Shown here piece by piece: positions 9,073 through 17,855 of a DNA stretch of 64,000 bases. Made by a program: the position numbers and the translations under genes. The stretch is taken from positions 27,886 to 91,885 of the forward strand of contig JADHWN010000005.1 of the NCBI GenBank assembly GCA_016783455.1. Direction: 5' to 3'. Every line of letters begins with the position of its first letter. Position 1 is the stretch's first letter. The notes beneath the pieces were generated by a model. The model made no database searches. It had not been told where the DNA came from and saw only the letters and a list, made by a program, of their open reading frames with translations. The stretch comes from Candidatus Bathyarchaeota archaeon (GTDB lineage: Archaea; Thermoproteota; Bathyarchaeia; TCS64).

Positions 9073-10614
9073 TCAGCCATTATATCCGTTGGAGAAAGTG
9101 AGTCTTGCGTCCGTGGTGACGTTCAGCCACAGTCTCTTCAGAGGGTTCTCATCCTCCACATCCATGAGGTGTGTGGTATGCATCTCGCAATCCTTGAGCC
9201 TGTACAGAGAGTCGATGCACCTGCGGGCGTTCATGTCCGATACAGCGCTGGCAGCGAGTGCGTCGAGCACCTCCTTGACGTTCAGAGATGTGCTACTCTG
9301 TCCCATGGTCTTCTTCAACAATATCATGCTCTCTATGACAGGCCTTGAGATCACCTCGACATCGTCTGGGACCTCAGCGAGAGTCTTCGCAGCGTTCAGT
9401 AGGGCCGCTGACTCCGCATGGAGGAGAGGGGAGTTCTTCCCCTGTATCATCACCTTCGTCCCAGAGTCGTCGCAGATCTCGATGGCTGCTCCGCAGAAGA
9501 TGCCCATGACCCCCTTCCCCTCGTGGCTCCTCCTCCTTGCGTCCTCTGCGGCCTCCCTGGCAGGAAGGACTACTCTGCGGTCCATGGGTGTGACCCCCAC
9601 CTTTGCCATGATGGCCTCCATCCGCTCCAGCGTGTCGTTGGTCGTCTCGCCTTCCACGAACTCACGGTTGTACCTGAAGTGGCGCCTAACTATCTCCTGT
9701 CTACTGGCCTCCCTGACTGCCCCGTCATCGACTATCCCTTCCTTAGCCATGTTGACCCCCATGTCCGTGGGGGATCTGATCTCCGCCATTGGGTCGTCGG
9801 CTGGCACCATCTTCTCGATGATCTTCTTCATAATTGCGAAGTTCTCCACGTCCCTGTTGTAGCTGATGGCGGTGACCCCGTGGGCTTCAAGATGGAAGGG
9901 ATCAACGAGGTTGTAATCCCCCATGTCAGCGGTGGCAGCCTCGTACGCGACGTTCACGGGGTGATTGAGCTCCAGGTTCCAGATGGGGAATGTCTCGAAC
10001 TTCGCGAAGCCCGCCTTGACTCCCCTCTTTCTCTCCTGATACACCATTGACATCGCGAATGACATCTTCCCACTCCCGGGACCAGGGGCGGTCACTATGA
10101 CTATAGGCTTATCAGTTGGCACGTACTCGGGCTTACCGTACCCCTCGTCGCTCACGACTAGAGCCATGTCAGTCAGGTAGTTGGGGATCTCGTAATGGAT
10201 GAAGGTCCTGATGCCCCTGTTCTCCAGCTTCTGCTTGAACTTGAGTGCGGTTCCCTCCCCCTCATAGCGGTTTATCACGACGGCTGATACGTCCAGTCCC
10301 AGCTCACGGAGGTCTCTTATGTCTTTGAGGATCTGGTCCTCGTAGGTTAGGCCGAAGTCCCGCCTGACCTTCCTTCTCTCGATATCCTTCGCACTGATGC
10401 AGTGGACTATCTCGATCTTGTCCCCGAGCCTGGCCAGCATCTGTACCTTCGTGTCCAGCTCGAAGCCGGGTAGAACCCTTGAGGCGTGATGGTCGTACCT
10501 GAGCTTCCCCCCGAACTCCAAGTAGAGCTTGTCGAATTGGGAGACCCTTTCCAGAATCCGGCCTACCTGAGCGTTCAGGTACTTTTCCGTATCAAAACCG
10601 ATCTTCTTTGTCAA
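9073..10614 (-). CDS. UPF0371 / DUF1846 family protein
   Basis: 513 residues, the usual length of the DUF1846 family. The N-terminus (MTKKIGFDTEKYLNAQVGRI, then FGGKLRYDHHASRVLPGF) and the central APGPGSGKMSFAMSMVYQE segment, which looks like a phosphate-binding loop, are characteristic. Members are cytosolic; structures are known, but the reaction is not established. The gene lies upstream of argF on the same strand with a 69-bp gap, so weak co-expression is possible. About 180 bp of AT-rich DNA upstream (10615-10792) probably holds its promoter. Confidence 0.85.
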   Translation of the reverse strand: MTKKIGFDTEKYLNAQVGRILERVSQFDKLYLEFGGKLRYDHHASRVLPGFELDTKVQMLARLGDKIEIVHCISAKDIERRKVRRDFGLTYEDQILKDIRDLRELGLDVSAVVINRYEGEGTALKFKQKLENRGIRTFIHYEIPNYLTDMALVVSDEGYGKPEYVPTDKPIVIVTAPGPGSGKMSFAMSMVYQERKRGVKAGFAKFETFPIWNLELNHPVNVAYEAATADMGDYNLVDPFHLEAHGVTAISYNRDVENFAIMKKIIEKMVPADDPMAEIRSPTDMGVNMAKEGIVDDGAVREASRQEIVRRHFRYNREFVEGETTNDTLERMEAIMAKVGVTPMDRRVVLPAREAAEDARRRSHEGKGVMGIFCGAAIEICDDSGTKVMIQGKNSPLLHAESAALLNAAKTLAEVPDDVEVISRPVIESMILLKKTMGQSSTSLNVKEVLDALAASAVSDMNARRCIDSLYRLKDCEMHTTHLMDVEDENPLKRLWLNVTTDARLTFSNGYNG

Positions 10615-10792
10615 TTGAGTACCTCCGATGTAGGCATGTGACTGATGAGTCTGAAATCTTGGGATCTTATTCTATATGATGAAAACGAACCGTACTGAGA
10701 GGTCTTCTGCATAACAGTTAATGATTCTATTCTAAGATAAGATTTTCGAATCTTCAACGCACCGGGTTCCTTTTTCTGAGCATTACCTCATT

Positions 10793-12340
10793 TCAAATAT
10801 CCAGTACTTTGATAATATTCGCTCCAGTCATCTCTCGGGGTTTCTCGATTCCCATGAGCGACAGGATTGTAGGGGCAATGCTGCTGAGCCCAAGGCCGCT
10901 GCATAGCTTAGTGTGTCTTAGACTCGGCTTATCGCTGACGACGATGAAGGGCACCGAGTTGACTCCATGGGATGGATTGGGTGTTCCATCGGGATAGAAC
11001 ATGGTCTCAATGTTCCCGTGGTCCCCCGTGACTATGATGACGTACCCTTCGGACAATCCAGCCTCGACCACTTCACCGACGCACCTGTCCACCGCCTCGC
11101 ATGCTTTGATACCTGCTTCAAGACCCGCGGAGTGGCCCACCAGATCGCCGTTGGCGTAATTCACCAGGATGAAGGCGTAGACGCCCTTGCGTATCTCTGG
11201 TATGAGGCGTGTTGTTATCTCCTCTGCGCTCATCTCGGGTTTTTCGTCATAGCTTGGAACCTTTGGGCTGGGAACAAGGATCCTGTCCTCCCCAGGGTAC
11301 GGCTCCTCCACCTGACTGTTGAAGAAGAAAGTGACGTGAGCATACTTCTCGGTCTCGGCGATCCTGAGCTGCCTCACACCGTGATCGCTGAGGACCTTTC
11401 CCATGTTGTTCTCAACCTCTTTCTGTGGGAAGGCGACTGATAGGCCAAGACTCTGGTTGTACACGCTCATACAGGTGAAGTGGACTCCAGGGAACTTACA
11501 CCTCTGGAACTTATCGAACTCGGGTTGCGTCAATGCATAGGTAATTTGCCTTGCACGGTCAGACCGGAAGTTCCAGAAGATGACCGCGTCCTCGTCGTCG
11601 ATGGTGGCAAGAGGGCTCCCCCCCGCACCCGTGATGACCATGGGCTCAAGGTAGTAGTCCGTCTCGTCCCCCTTTCGATAGGCCTTATCTATCGCTCGTA
11701 GGGCATCGGTTTCCCCGTGGCCCTCTCCCAGGGTGAGGAGATCGTAAGCCCTCTCTGTGCGCTCCCAGTTGGTGTCCCGGTCCATGGCGTAGTATCTGCC
11801 CATCAGGGAGGCGATCTCTCCGACCCCTTTCTCATCGATCTGCCTCAATGTCTCCTCGATGAACGCCTTGGCACTCCTCTCCGGGACGTCCCGACCGTCG
11901 AGAAAGCAGTGGATGAAGGCTCTCTTGAGGTCCTTCATCCTCGCCAGTTCCAGCAGGGCGTAGAGGTGCTGGGTTGTGCCGTGGATGCCCTGGTCGCTGT
12001 GAAGGCCCATGAGGTGGAGCTTGCTCCCCTTATCCTTCACGTGACGAATCGCATCGAGGAATGCAGGGTTGCCGTAGAAGCTTCCATCCTCAATACCCCT
12101 GTTTATCTCCTCAAGGGGCTGCCACACAACTCTCCCTGCACCCATGGTGAGATGGCCCGGCTCGCTTCCGCCCTGAGTTCCCTCGGGGACTCCGATGGCG
12201 TTCCCCGTGCACTTGAGGAGAGTCCAAGGGTACTCCTCCATGTACCTGTCGTTGTTTGGAGTATTAGCAAGGTATACCGCGTTACCCTGTTTCTCCTCGG
12301 AGTAGCCCCAGCCGTCCCTCACGACGAGGATGACCCTCAT
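10793..12340 (-). CDS. gpmI: 2,3-bisphosphoglycerate-independent phosphoglycerate mutase
   Basis: 515 residues, matching the long bacterial-type cofactor-independent enzyme rather than the shorter archaeal ApgM. It interconverts 3- and 2-phosphoglycerate in glycolysis and gluconeogenesis. The alkaline-phosphatase-superfamily metal sites are visible: DGWG near residue 9, the catalytic serine in GGSEPGHLTMGAGR (Ser59), FLDGRD, FWNFRSDRARQ, and GDHGNIE near the C-terminus. It is transcribed away from proS, with 256 bp of shared AT-rich upstream DNA. Having the long bacterial-type form in an archaeon hints at lateral acquisition, though it is known in some archaea. Confidence 0.93.
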   Translation of the reverse strand: MRVILVVRDGWGYSEEKQGNAVYLANTPNNDRYMEEYPWTLLKCTGNAIGVPEGTQGGSEPGHLTMGAGRVVWQPLEEINRGIEDGSFYGNPAFLDAIRHVKDKGSKLHLMGLHSDQGIHGTTQHLYALLELARMKDLKRAFIHCFLDGRDVPERSAKAFIEETLRQIDEKGVGEIASLMGRYYAMDRDTNWERTERAYDLLTLGEGHGETDALRAIDKAYRKGDETDYYLEPMVITGAGGSPLATIDDEDAVIFWNFRSDRARQITYALTQPEFDKFQRCKFPGVHFTCMSVYNQSLGLSVAFPQKEVENNMGKVLSDHGVRQLRIAETEKYAHVTFFFNSQVEEPYPGEDRILVPSPKVPSYDEKPEMSAEEITTRLIPEIRKGVYAFILVNYANGDLVGHSAGLEAGIKACEAVDRCVGEVVEAGLSEGYVIIVTGDHGNIETMFYPDGTPNPSHGVNSVPFIVVSDKPSLRHTKLCSGLGLSSIAPTILSLMGIEKPREMTGANIIKVLDI

Positions 12341-12596
12341 GACGCTCGTTTAAACCGGGTGAAAGATGATTAAAAGCTTGCACTACTTGACTCCGAAAAA
12401 GGCTATCTGGATACAGGCTTAATCTATGCGATGTGGTTCACGCAAGTAAATAGGCAAAATGGCTTAATCCGGAAAGATTAAATTTAACAAATGGAATCTA
12501 CACGAGGTTAAGAATGGGTGAATACATTCCGTCGGAATAACCCAGAAAAAACCACTGTTTCTAGTCGCAACCATACAAAACGAGTAGGTGAAAGGA
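12341..12596. promoter_or_regulatory. Divergent promoter region of gpmI and proS
   Basis: 256 bp of AT-rich DNA between divergent genes. A/T tracts near 12360-12380 (GATTAAAAGC) on the gpmI side and near 12474-12490 (AGATTAAATTTAAC) toward proS are plausible TATA elements. The proS ribosome site AGGTGA (12585-12590) decides the start at ATG 12597 over the GTG at 12588. No tRNA or other RNA gene was seen. Confidence 0.45.
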
Positions 12597-14039
12597 ATGA
12601 GCGATAAGGTAAATTCTGACCAAAAATTCGAGGACTTCAGCACGTGGTACGACAAGATACTGCTAGAGGCCCATATAGCCGACGACCGCTACCCCGTGAA
12701 GGGCTTCACAGTCTACACCGGCTGGGGCTACAGCATAGCGAAACGCATCTACCAGATGCTCGAGAACATGCTTGAGGAGGTTGACCACCAGCCCATGCAG
12801 TTCCCCGTGGTGATACCCGAGGACGCATTTCAGAAGGAGGCGGACCACATCGAAGGCTTCTCCGCGGAGGTCTTCTGGATCACCCACGCCGGGGACAACA
12901 AGCTGGAGAGGCGCCTCCTCCTCAGGCCGACGTCGGAAACCGCCATCTACCCGATGTTCAAGCTCTGGATCAGATCCCACGCCGACCTGCCCCTCAGAAT
13001 GCACCAGACATGCAACGTATACCGCTACGAGACCAAGGCCACAAGACCCCTGTACAGAGGGAGGGAGTTCCTCTGGAACGAGGGCCACACAGCACACGTG
13101 GACTTCGAGGACGCCGAACGCCAGGTTCAGGTAGCCGTTAAGATCTACAGGAAGGTCTACGACGCTCTAGGCTTGAGCTACATATTACTAAAGCGCCCAG
13201 ACTTCGACAAGTTCGCCGGCGCAGTCTACACACTCGCTTTCGACACATGGAATCCAGACGGTAAGACCAGTCAGATTGGTACGGTACACAACCTCGGGGA
13301 GAACTTCGCGAAGGCCTTCGATGTAACATACGAGGACGACGAGGGCAGCCACAGGTACGTCTCGAACACATGCTACGGCATGGGCTTCGGCAGGACCCTT
13401 GCGGCAACCATAGCCCACCACGGAGACAACAACGGCCTGGTTCTCCCTCCCTTGGTCGCCCCCAAGCAGGTCGTCATAGTCCCGATCCTCTTCAGAGGCA
13501 GGGAGGGGGACGTCGTCGGCTACTCTAAGGAGATAGAGGCGAAGCTCAAGGAGGCAGGGATACGCACGGTCCTGGACGACGATGACCGGTTAAGGCCAGG
13601 GGAGAAGTACTACAAGTGGGACATGTACGGCGTACCCCTCAGGGTCGAGGTGGGCCCCAGGGAGGCCGAAGCGAGGACCGTCACCCTCGTGAGGAGGGAC
13701 AACCGGGCGAAGAGCAAGGCCTCCTTCGACGAGTTGGTTGAGACGATCCAGGGGCTGTTCGAGGATCTCTTCGCCGACCTCAAGAGGCGCAGTAGGGAAC
13801 GCCTTGAGAGCGAGCTGGTGGACGCCCATAGCCTGGATGAGCTCAAGTCGTACATGGAGCAGAGGAAGATCGCACGGGTGAACTGGTGCGGTGAACCCAG
13901 ATGCGCCTTCGAACTGAAGGACCAGGTGGCGGGAGAGGTGAGGGGAACCCTCTGGGATGGGAGCGATGAGCCTACGGGCCCCTGCATGGTCTGCGGAGAC
14001 GAGGCAAAGTACATAGCCTACGTCTCCCAAACCTACTGA
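12597..14039 (+). CDS. proS: Prolyl-tRNA synthetase, archaeal/eukaryotic type
   Basis: 480 residues from ATG 12597, with AGGTGA six bases upstream. Class II synthetase that charges tRNA(Pro). Motif 2 is visible as VYRYETKATRPLYRGREFLWNEGHTAH and motif 3 as YGMGFGRTLAATIAHHGD; a proline-specific RPTSETAIYPMF segment precedes them. The anticodon-binding domain follows (about 285-390), and the C-terminal domain with cysteines (WCGEPRCAF, CMVCGD) and a terminal tyrosine (SQTY) is typical of archaeal and eukaryotic ProRS, which bind zinc there. No bacterial-type editing insertion. The gene appears monocistronic. Confidence 0.96.
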   Translation: MSDKVNSDQKFEDFSTWYDKILLEAHIADDRYPVKGFTVYTGWGYSIAKRIYQMLENMLEEVDHQPMQFPVVIPEDAFQKEADHIEGFSAEVFWITHAGDNKLERRLLLRPTSETAIYPMFKLWIRSHADLPLRMHQTCNVYRYETKATRPLYRGREFLWNEGHTAHVDFEDAERQVQVAVKIYRKVYDALGLSYILLKRPDFDKFAGAVYTLAFDTWNPDGKTSQIGTVHNLGENFAKAFDVTYEDDEGSHRYVSNTCYGMGFGRTLAATIAHHGDNNGLVLPPLVAPKQVVIVPILFRGREGDVVGYSKEIEAKLKEAGIRTVLDDDDRLRPGEKYYKWDMYGVPLRVEVGPREAEARTVTLVRRDNRAKSKASFDELVETIQGLFEDLFADLKRRSRERLESELVDAHSLDELKSYMEQRKIARVNWCGEPRCAFELKDQVAGEVRGTLWDGSDEPTGPCMVCGDEAKYIAYVSQTY

Positions 14040-14222
14040 GCTCCCACATTTCAGTCTCTCCACGTCTCTAAGGCTTGATCCTGACCGGTTTTTACCTCTT
14101 TGACCCCATTTTCTGAAGAATTTCCTGCCTAAAAATAATAAAAACGATGTTAAAAGGAACTGAACACTAGGCGCACAAGTTAAATTAATAACGCCGTATC
14201 CATAGTTGGAGGGGGCAGCTAT

Positions 14223-15200
14223 TTGAAGAGACAAGGGATTTTTTTCCTCTTAGTGATATTATGCCTAGTTTCCGCCACAGTGCCCGCTGAGGGACAGGAG
14301 GAGAGATGGCTCGTCTCGTACAGCGTGGTGGACATGACTACGAAGCAGCTCGTCTTCGAGCAGGACTACGAGACCGGGAGGACCATCTCGAACGCCCCAA
14401 TGTTCGCTGGGGCTGAGTACAACATCACGGTGACCCTCGACATCGGCCTATCCGCTCCCTACGCCAATCTCAGTCTATGGGTGAACCTGAACCACGCCGA
14501 CTCCATAGATCGGTACTGGGAGATCCACACTGTGAGCCTCAACCTCACCGATGACTACAACCCGAACATTCCCACATTCAACTTCTGGCAGATAGAAGGG
14601 AGGTATGTCATCTCCACGTTCGGGAGGGTCCCAAGCGACCTGACAATGGTCGACCTCGGCAACGTGGTGCTGCATTTCCCCATCAATCACGTAACATTGC
14701 AGTTGAGAGGTCCCGACAACAGCCTTCTTGACGAGGTCAAGCTCACCATCATCGACTCGGAGATAGACAGCTACAACTTCTTCCTAGGTGAGCGGGAGGC
14801 CGACCTTCTGGAGTACGAGGAGGTTGGCGTAGACCCTGCATTCACAGATGTCTTCGAGAACTACATCAGCCTGGCCAAGTCCCAGGCTGAGAGGGGTTTC
14901 ATCCAGACGGCGAAGACGATCCTTGAGCCACTGGAGATCGAGATACCCCCCATACAGACGGGGCCCACCCTGGCGGACCAGTACTTCCTCCCTGCAGTGG
15001 GAGGCTTGGGGCTGCTCGTCGTTCTACTCGGCGTCCTCTTCTTCAAGGCGAGGGGGAGGATCGCGTTCACTTCCATGGTGATAGAGGACCAGATCCGGGA
15101 GCTGGAGGGCCTCACGATGAGGGCAGCCAGGACCGATAAGAACCTGGGGGAAAGGCTCCAGGAGATAAATAAGAGGTTGAAGGATATGGAGGGAATATAG
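14223..15200 (+). CDS. Secreted-domain, single-anchor membrane protein of the tubulin-like locus
   Basis: 325 residues starting at TTG 14223, with GGAGGGGG a few bases upstream. Residues about 1-25 form a signal peptide (basic start, hydrophobic core IFFLLVILCLVSATV, then AEG). Residues 26-250 are a beta-rich extracellular region with several N-x-S/T sequons (YNITV, ANLSL, LNLTD). A single membrane helix lies near 254-273 (AVGGLGLLVVLLGVLFF), followed by basic residues and a short cytoplasmic helix (LEGLTMRAARTDKNLGERL). Topology: outside N-terminal domain, inside C-terminal coiled coil. It abuts the FtsZ-like gene with no spacer (TAG then ATG), so they share an operon and probably act together. 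No known family is recognised; it could sense or anchor to the envelope. Confidence 0.75.
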   Translation: MKRQGIFFLLVILCLVSATVPAEGQEERWLVSYSVVDMTTKQLVFEQDYETGRTISNAPMFAGAEYNITVTLDIGLSAPYANLSLWVNLNHADSIDRYWEIHTVSLNLTDDYNPNIPTFNFWQIEGRYVISTFGRVPSDLTMVDLGNVVLHFPINHVTLQLRGPDNSLLDEVKLTIIDSEIDSYNFFLGEREADLLEYEEVGVDPAFTDVFENYISLAKSQAERGFIQTAKTILEPLEIEIPPIQTGPTLADQYFLPAVGGLGLLVVLLGVLFFKARGRIAFTSMVIEDQIRELEGLTMRAARTDKNLGERLQEINKRLKDMEGI

Positions 15201-17855
15201 ATGTCTGACATAGGATACTCAGGTGTCATCCACCTCGTGGGCTTAGGTGGGGCGGGCACAAACATTGTCGAGTCTTTCCTGAAGAACGAGAAGACCATGG
15301 AGCTCCTCGAAAGCGGGGTGACGCGGCTCTCCCTCATGGCCCTGGACATCGCCGACCCAGATATCAAGAGCCTAGAGGAGGCACACAAGAAGGTTCTCGA
15401 CGCGATGAAGAGGAACGGGGTCCCCAGGGAGCGCCTCAGCCTCATCGCGAGGTCCATCAAGTTCCCGAGCGCCGAGGCGATGTTCGACTTCGTCCATCAC
15501 AAGTTCAGCGAGCACTTGGTCAACGAGGGGATCAGGGTCAAGGAGTACTACCCCTGGCTGCCCTCCACTGTGGCGATCCCCCCCCTGGCCGGAGGTGCGG
15601 GGCGGCGTAGGTCCCTCGCCAAGGCCATCTACAACCTTAACTACTACCAGCTGGGTATCATAAAGTCCCTCATCAACATGTACAAGGACCACGCCCTCTC
15701 GTCCATCAACGCCCCCATCATCCTCCTGCTCTTCGGATTGGGCGGAGGGACGGGGAGCGGGATCGTCTTCGACTTCGCCCGCCACCTCAGGAAGTCCGTG
15801 GGCTCAGGAGTGCCGATCCTCGCACTGTGTGTGCTGCCCTGTGCGGGTGACGACCCACCGGCGAAGGGCTACTCGGCCTTCAACGCCATCAACGAGCTCA
15901 CGGCTCTCCTCAACAGGGAGACCAACGAGAAGCTGGTGGAGAAGCTCGGCGAGGAGTACAGGAACCCCTTCAACTCCGTCCTCTTCCTTCCCCTGATGCC
16001 CGCATACTCCAAGACCGGGAACATCATGCTCGCCCGGGACGAGATCGACCAGATGATCACGGAGATGATCTACGTCCTCATGGACTTCGACATGGCAGAC
16101 CTCATGAGCGGCATAGGCACCGAGGTAGGCCTCCTCGACAACAGCATCCACACGCTGAGCATGGTGAAGGTCAACTACCCCGTCGACGCCTACGTCGACG
16201 CTTTCAAGTCCAAGCTGGAGGAGATGCAGCAGCTCTCCCAGATCCGGCGGGAGAAGCTCAACTTCCTGGAGATGATCAACAAGGTCCTCGGGGTGAAGTA
16301 CGCGGAGGTCTCCACCCTCTACAAGCAGTACCTCATCAGGACTAACAGCTATGTCGAGGACGAGTTCGAGGAGAAGCTGAGGAGCCTCATCTACGGGAGT
16401 CCCCGGTTCGACGAGGACTACAACCTCTACATCAGGGGCGTCCAGGACCAGATAAAGAGCTGGATAGATGACTCCATCCAGTTCATCTCCACGATCAAGG
16501 TCGTCGCCCAGGAGGGCACCATCGAGGACTCCATAATGAAGCTCACACTCCAGACTGACGAGTCCTCGAACCAGGACAGCCTGGAGGGTCTCATGAAGAA
16601 CCTGATGAGGAACCACTCCGAGTTCTCTGAGCTCAAGACAGCCCTCTTCGAGCGCCTGCAGCAGCTAGTACCCAGCTCACAGCTACTAAGCGTGAGGCAG
16701 AAGAAGCTCGTGGAGGACTTCATGACCCTCGCCGACGTCACGGAGAAGGTCCTCGACATCCTCAGGTTCTACAACGAGACGAGGCACCTCACCGACGCCA
16801 TGATTCGGCGCTACGAGATCCTGCCCGAGGACGAGTTCCCGCCCATAAACTTCCAGGACTTCAAGGCCGAGCTGACGACGCTCTACCACCTACTCCAGCT
16901 CATGGTGAAGCACGCCTCCGACGAGGTGAAGATGATCGACGAGCACCTCACCTACCTCCAAGCCATCGTCGGCAAGTTCAGAGGCCGCAAGGAGACCATG
17001 GAGAACGAGCTCTACAGGCTCGAGGAGAGGCAGAAGCGGAAGGAGTTCGACAAGCAGAAGTACGAGAAGGAGTCGGGGGGCTTCTTCAGGTTCGGGAAGA
17101 AGAGGTACGCCAAGGAGAAGCTCAACGAGGTGGAGAGGGAGCTCCGGGTGATAAACGAGGAGATGCTGACCACCAATGAAGAGATCGGGAAGACCGACGT
17201 CGTCACAGACCTCTACAACGACCTCCTGAAGAACCTCGAGGTCACCTCGGACTACAGGAAGAAGCTGAACATCGTCCTCGACCTCAACAAGGAGTACCAG
17301 AGGCTGTTCTCAGAGATCATCAAGCCCAAGAGGTTCTACGAGAGGACGACGGAGTTGACCCAGGACGAGCAGGTGAAGATCATCTACAAGATCCTCGCGG
17401 AGCAGGAGGAGGCCCTGAGCAGGGAGGGGATCCTCAGGGAGATCCTGGACGTAGAGCACTTCAAGGACTACATGAGGAGCGTCGTCAGGGTCTACCGCAC
17501 ACCCAACATCATGGGCCTCAAGTCCAGCTTCAGGTCCGACTACCTCTGGGTAACCGTGCAGACCCCCCCAGGACTCTGGGACTCCGACCTCACCCAGGAG
17601 CTCTACACAGCCTTGGCCGGATACGTAACGGGGGACGTCTCGAAGACGATCACCGTGAGGGAGGTCAACGCCAGGGACCCATGGGTGATAAGGGTCGTCG
17701 TCGTGGGAGGCAGGAGCCGCGTGGAGGACCTGGCGACCTTCGACGAGATGGAGCGTCTCAACAGGAAGGCCTCGGACTTCGAGAAGGGGCTCTCCAAGTC
17801 GTTCCTGATAGAGCACAAGGCCTCACTGAAGGAGATCCTGAAGAAGGACTACTAG
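15201..17855 (+). CDS. FtsZ/tubulin-superfamily GTPase with long helical insertion
   Basis: 884 residues. The N-terminal GTPase domain has the first nucleotide loop GLGGAGTN (14-21) and the tubulin signature FGLGGGTGSG (178-187), followed by VLPCAGDDPPAKGYSAFNAI (211-230), where the superfamily has its guanine-contacting helix. From about 330 to 760 the protein is mostly helical and charged, with strong coiled-coil character around 590-720 and a basic GFFRFGKKRYAKEK patch. The C-terminal part, YLWVTVQTPP (from 781) to IRVVVVGGRSR (about 830-841), resembles the FtsZ C-terminal domain and matches the end of the neighbouring 383-residue protein. Tubulin-like proteins with VWA partners have been described in bacteria and archaea as membrane-remodelling candidates (Makarova and Koonin). 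It overlaps the convergent gene by four bases (CTAG). Confidence 0.85.
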   Translation: MSDIGYSGVIHLVGLGGAGTNIVESFLKNEKTMELLESGVTRLSLMALDIADPDIKSLEEAHKKVLDAMKRNGVPRERLSLIARSIKFPSAEAMFDFVHHKFSEHLVNEGIRVKEYYPWLPSTVAIPPLAGGAGRRRSLAKAIYNLNYYQLGIIKSLINMYKDHALSSINAPIILLLFGLGGGTGSGIVFDFARHLRKSVGSGVPILALCVLPCAGDDPPAKGYSAFNAINELTALLNRETNEKLVEKLGEEYRNPFNSVLFLPLMPAYSKTGNIMLARDEIDQMITEMIYVLMDFDMADLMSGIGTEVGLLDNSIHTLSMVKVNYPVDAYVDAFKSKLEEMQQLSQIRREKLNFLEMINKVLGVKYAEVSTLYKQYLIRTNSYVEDEFEEKLRSLIYGSPRFDEDYNLYIRGVQDQIKSWIDDSIQFISTIKVVAQEGTIEDSIMKLTLQTDESSNQDSLEGLMKNLMRNHSEFSELKTALFERLQQLVPSSQLLSVRQKKLVEDFMTLADVTEKVLDILRFYNETRHLTDAMIRRYEILPEDEFPPINFQDFKAELTTLYHLLQLMVKHASDEVKMIDEHLTYLQAIVGKFRGRKETMENELYRLEERQKRKEFDKQKYEKESGGFFRFGKKRYAKEKLNEVERELRVINEEMLTTNEEIGKTDVVTDLYNDLLKNLEVTSDYRKKLNIVLDLNKEYQRLFSEIIKPKRFYERTTELTQDEQVKIIYKILAEQEEALSREGILREILDVEHFKDYMRSVVRVYRTPNIMGLKSSFRSDYLWVTVQTPPGLWDSDLTQELYTALAGYVTGDVSKTITVREVNARDPWVIRVVVVGGRSRVEDLATFDEMERLNRKASDFEKGLSKSFLIEHKASLKEILKKDY

